DNA from: Methanomicrobiales archaeon
GTDB taxonomy: Archaea; Halobacteriota; Methanomicrobia; Methanomicrobiales; JACTUA01
Reading direction: 5' to 3'
NCBI GenBank assembly: GCA_028678965.1
Contig: JAJRCM010000121.1
Coordinates: forward strand, 1 to 7,249
Length of the DNA stretch: 7,249 nt
The position numbers and the translations under genes are program-made. Of the stretch, positions 5,828 to 7,249 are shown piece by piece (the stretch's first letter is position 1; the number at the start of each line of letters is the position of its first letter). Under the pieces are notes generated by a model. That model had not been told where the DNA came from, searched no databases, and was given only the letters and a program-made list of their open reading frames with translations.

Positions 5828-7104
5828 GACTTGCATATTTTGTGGATGAATTTCCGCCTTTTTTCAGAGGAGGACTCGGTACCTACGCGATGGAGATCAC
5901 CCAGCAGTACGTGAAGCTGGGGCACACAATCACCGTCTTTTCCCACAACAATGGAAACGATCCCACACGGGACCAGTGGGAAGGTGTGGAGGTACACCGC
6001 CCCCTGCTCACTGACATCTCCGATGCCCTTCCCATCTTGAATCCCTGCGATGTGCAGAGGTGGGATCAGAAAGGCCAACAGTTTTACCAGGAAACCCTTC
6101 TCTATAATTTCCTTTCTGCCTCGAAGCTAATCAACGACCTGGTGCGGATGGAGAAGCGGACATTTGATATTACGGTCTCCCATGACTGGCTCGCAGCCCT
6201 TGCTGGTGTCGTAACCCGATCCAACCTGAATCGCCCCTTCGTGTTCCACTTCCATTCCACGGAAGAGGGGCGAACCTCGGATGGTTCCACGACCATCAAA
6301 CAGATTGAGCGGCTGGCTGCCGAGCATGCCGACCTGATTGTCACCGTCTCCTATGCAATGCGTGATGAACTCGTGCGCCTCGGATATCAGGAATCAAAAA
6401 TCCGGGTGGTCTACAATGGAGTCGACGCGGAGAAGTACCATCCTGCGCGGTTCTCACAAAAGCAGATTGAGAAGTTCCGGGAGCACATTGGTGTGGGAGA
6501 TGCCCCCATGATCTTTTTTATCGGTCGCCTCACCTGGGTAAAGGGAATTGATATGCTGGCCATGGCGATGCCCATGATTCTCCGGGAGGTGCCGGAAGCG
6601 AAGCTGGTGATTCTTGGCAAGGGGGAGATGGAACCCCTCCTTTCCCACATCGTCCGATCCCAGGGGATGGAGAACAATGTGATCCTGAACTATTCCTATG
6701 TAGGGGAAGAAGAACGACTTATGCATTATGCTGCCTGCGATGTGGCCGTCTTCCCCTCCAAATATGAACCGTTCGGTATCGTGTGCACGGAAGCAATGGC
6801 CATGGGGAAACCGGTGGTAGTGGGTGCCCGAGGTACCAGTGGGTTCCGGGAACAGGTGGTTATCACCGGAGATTCTCCCACTGGTTTCCATATCAACCCC
6901 TTCGACCCCGCAGACATCGCCAAATTTACCACGATGTTACTCAATGACGCCGACCTGCGGAGGAAGATGGGCGTAAATGCCAGGAATCGGGTCCTCGAAC
7001 AGTTCACCTGGGACATTGCAGCAAAAAACACCCTGCAGGTCTATGAAGAAGCAATCGAGATGAGCCACGGTACGAGGAAGAATCCACCCGCTTCCCCGCA
7101 ATAA
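5824..7104 (+). CDS. GT4-type glycosyltransferase (glycogen synthase-like), second copy
   Basis: A 426-residue GT-B glycosyltransferase related to the preceding gene but clearly diverged. Motifs: the GGLGTYA acceptor loop (16-22), SHDW (119-122), FIGRLTWVKG (232-241, with R235 and K240), ILGKGE (263-268) for the donor site, and E-x7-E, E315 to E323, in YEPFGIVCTE. The loop GARGTSGFRE (334-343) follows, as in glycogen/sucrose synthase-like GT4 enzymes. ATG 5824 forms an ATGA overlap with the previous stop, and GGAG at 5811-5814 precedes it. The C-terminal tail (from about residue 414, SHGTRKNPPASPQ) is polar, proline-rich and probably disordered. Likely role: nucleotide-sugar dependent alpha-glucan elongation or priming alongside its neighbour. 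Whether the two act in sequence, as partners or on different acceptors is unknown; a role in another glycoconjugate is possible. Confidence 0.9.
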   Translation: MRLAYFVDEFPPFFRGGLGTYAMEITQQYVKLGHTITVFSHNNGNDPTRDQWEGVEVHRPLLTDISDALPILNPCDVQRWDQKGQQFYQETLLYNFLSASKLINDLVRMEKRTFDITVSHDWLAALAGVVTRSNLNRPFVFHFHSTEEGRTSDGSTTIKQIERLAAEHADLIVTVSYAMRDELVRLGYQESKIRVVYNGVDAEKYHPARFSQKQIEKFREHIGVGDAPMIFFIGRLTWVKGIDMLAMAMPMILREVPEAKLVILGKGEMEPLLSHIVRSQGMENNVILNYSYVGEEERLMHYAACDVAVFPSKYEPFGIVCTEAMAMGKPVVVGARGTSGFREQVVITGDSPTGFHINPFDPADIAKFTTMLLNDADLRRKMGVNARNRVLEQFTWDIAAKNTLQVYEEAIEMSHGTRKNPPASPQ

Positions 7105-7114
7105 GACGGTATCG

Positions 7115-7249
7115 ATGATTGCGTTTGGAAGGGAACTGGGGGATTATCAGGTCGCCCGAAGGAAGGAGTATCTTCTCACTACCCCGTGGTCGTACTGTTC
7201 ATCATCCCTCGCCGGTAACACCCGCAAGTATCATGGCCTCCTTGTCCAC
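7115..7249 (+). CDS. Glycogen debranching enzyme (amylo-alpha-1,6-glucosidase), 3' partial
   Basis: The first 45 codons of a gene running off the window. The visible part contains RRKEYLLTTPWSYCSSSLAG and NTRKYHGLLVH (residues 15-45). The NTRxYHGLLV block is the N-terminal hallmark of archaeal/bacterial glycogen debranching enzymes, which in full length carry a C-terminal GH133-type glucosidase domain that removes alpha-1,6 branches. The typical preceding NGxGGYAS stretch reads TPWSYCSSS here, a departure from the common form. The ATG at 7115 begins 10 bases after the glycosyltransferase stop, without a strong Shine-Dalgarno, so it is probably co-transcribed as the fourth glucan gene. The catalytic domain is outside the window. 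Confidence 0.87.
   Translation, partial: MIAFGRELGDYQVARRKEYLLTTPWSYCSSSLAGNTRKYHGLLVH

Noticed and set aside
1..7249. CRISPR arrays, insertion sequences, attachment sites or defence genes
   Set aside because: No regularly spaced repeats, transposase motifs or terminal inverted repeats were found; the window is almost entirely well-packed metabolic genes on one strand.

Overview
The window (about 55% G+C by eye, no RNA genes or mobile DNA seen) looks like chromosome from a methanogenic archaeon. Three consecutive genes encode methanogenesis marker proteins that occur only in organisms with methyl-coenzyme M reductase (MCR). An archaeal TATA-type promoter lies upstream of the second gene group. 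The base composition, together with a GH57 amylase / glycosyltransferase / archaeal debranching enzyme cluster, fits Methanomicrobiales (Methanoregula/Methanolinea-like). That order-level placement is inference.

Region 1 (1-3038, all + strand) is a tightly packed operon: mmp15 (5' end outside the window), mmp17, mmp7 and a small AhpD/carboxymuconolactone decarboxylase-fold protein. mmp15 stops at 1079 and mmp17 starts at 1080. mmp17 and mmp7 overlap by 11 bases, and the AhpD-like gene begins 2 bases after the mmp7 stop. Mmp7 and Mmp17 are known parts of the ATP-dependent complex that reductively activates the nickel cofactor F430 of MCR. Mmp15 is a relative of the ATPases that energise electrons for 2-hydroxyacyl-CoA dehydratases and benzoyl-CoA reductases. 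The AhpD-like protein keeps a complete thiol-redox active site and may supply or protect thiol chemistry for the same process.

Region 2 (3039-3260) is the only real intergenic space. It holds a weak terminator-like hairpin just after the first operon, a second T-run, a clear TATA box with an A-rich element before it, a small set of GGGTAC/GTACC repeats around the predicted transcription start, and a Shine-Dalgarno-like element before the next gene.

Region 3 (3261-7249, + strand) is a second operon, for glycogen/alpha-glucan metabolism: a GH57 alpha-amylase-type hydrolase with an extra C-terminal domain, two GT4/glycogen-synthase-like glycosyltransferases and the first 45 codons of an archaeal glycogen debranching enzyme. 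The genes overlap (19 and 4 bases) or are spaced by 10 bases, so translational coupling is likely. Together they would build, trim and debranch a storage glucan.

The most notable points are the AhpD-like redox gene at the end of an MCR-activation operon, the apparent dehydratase-subunit/activase fusion in Mmp15, and the extra domain on the GH57 enzyme.
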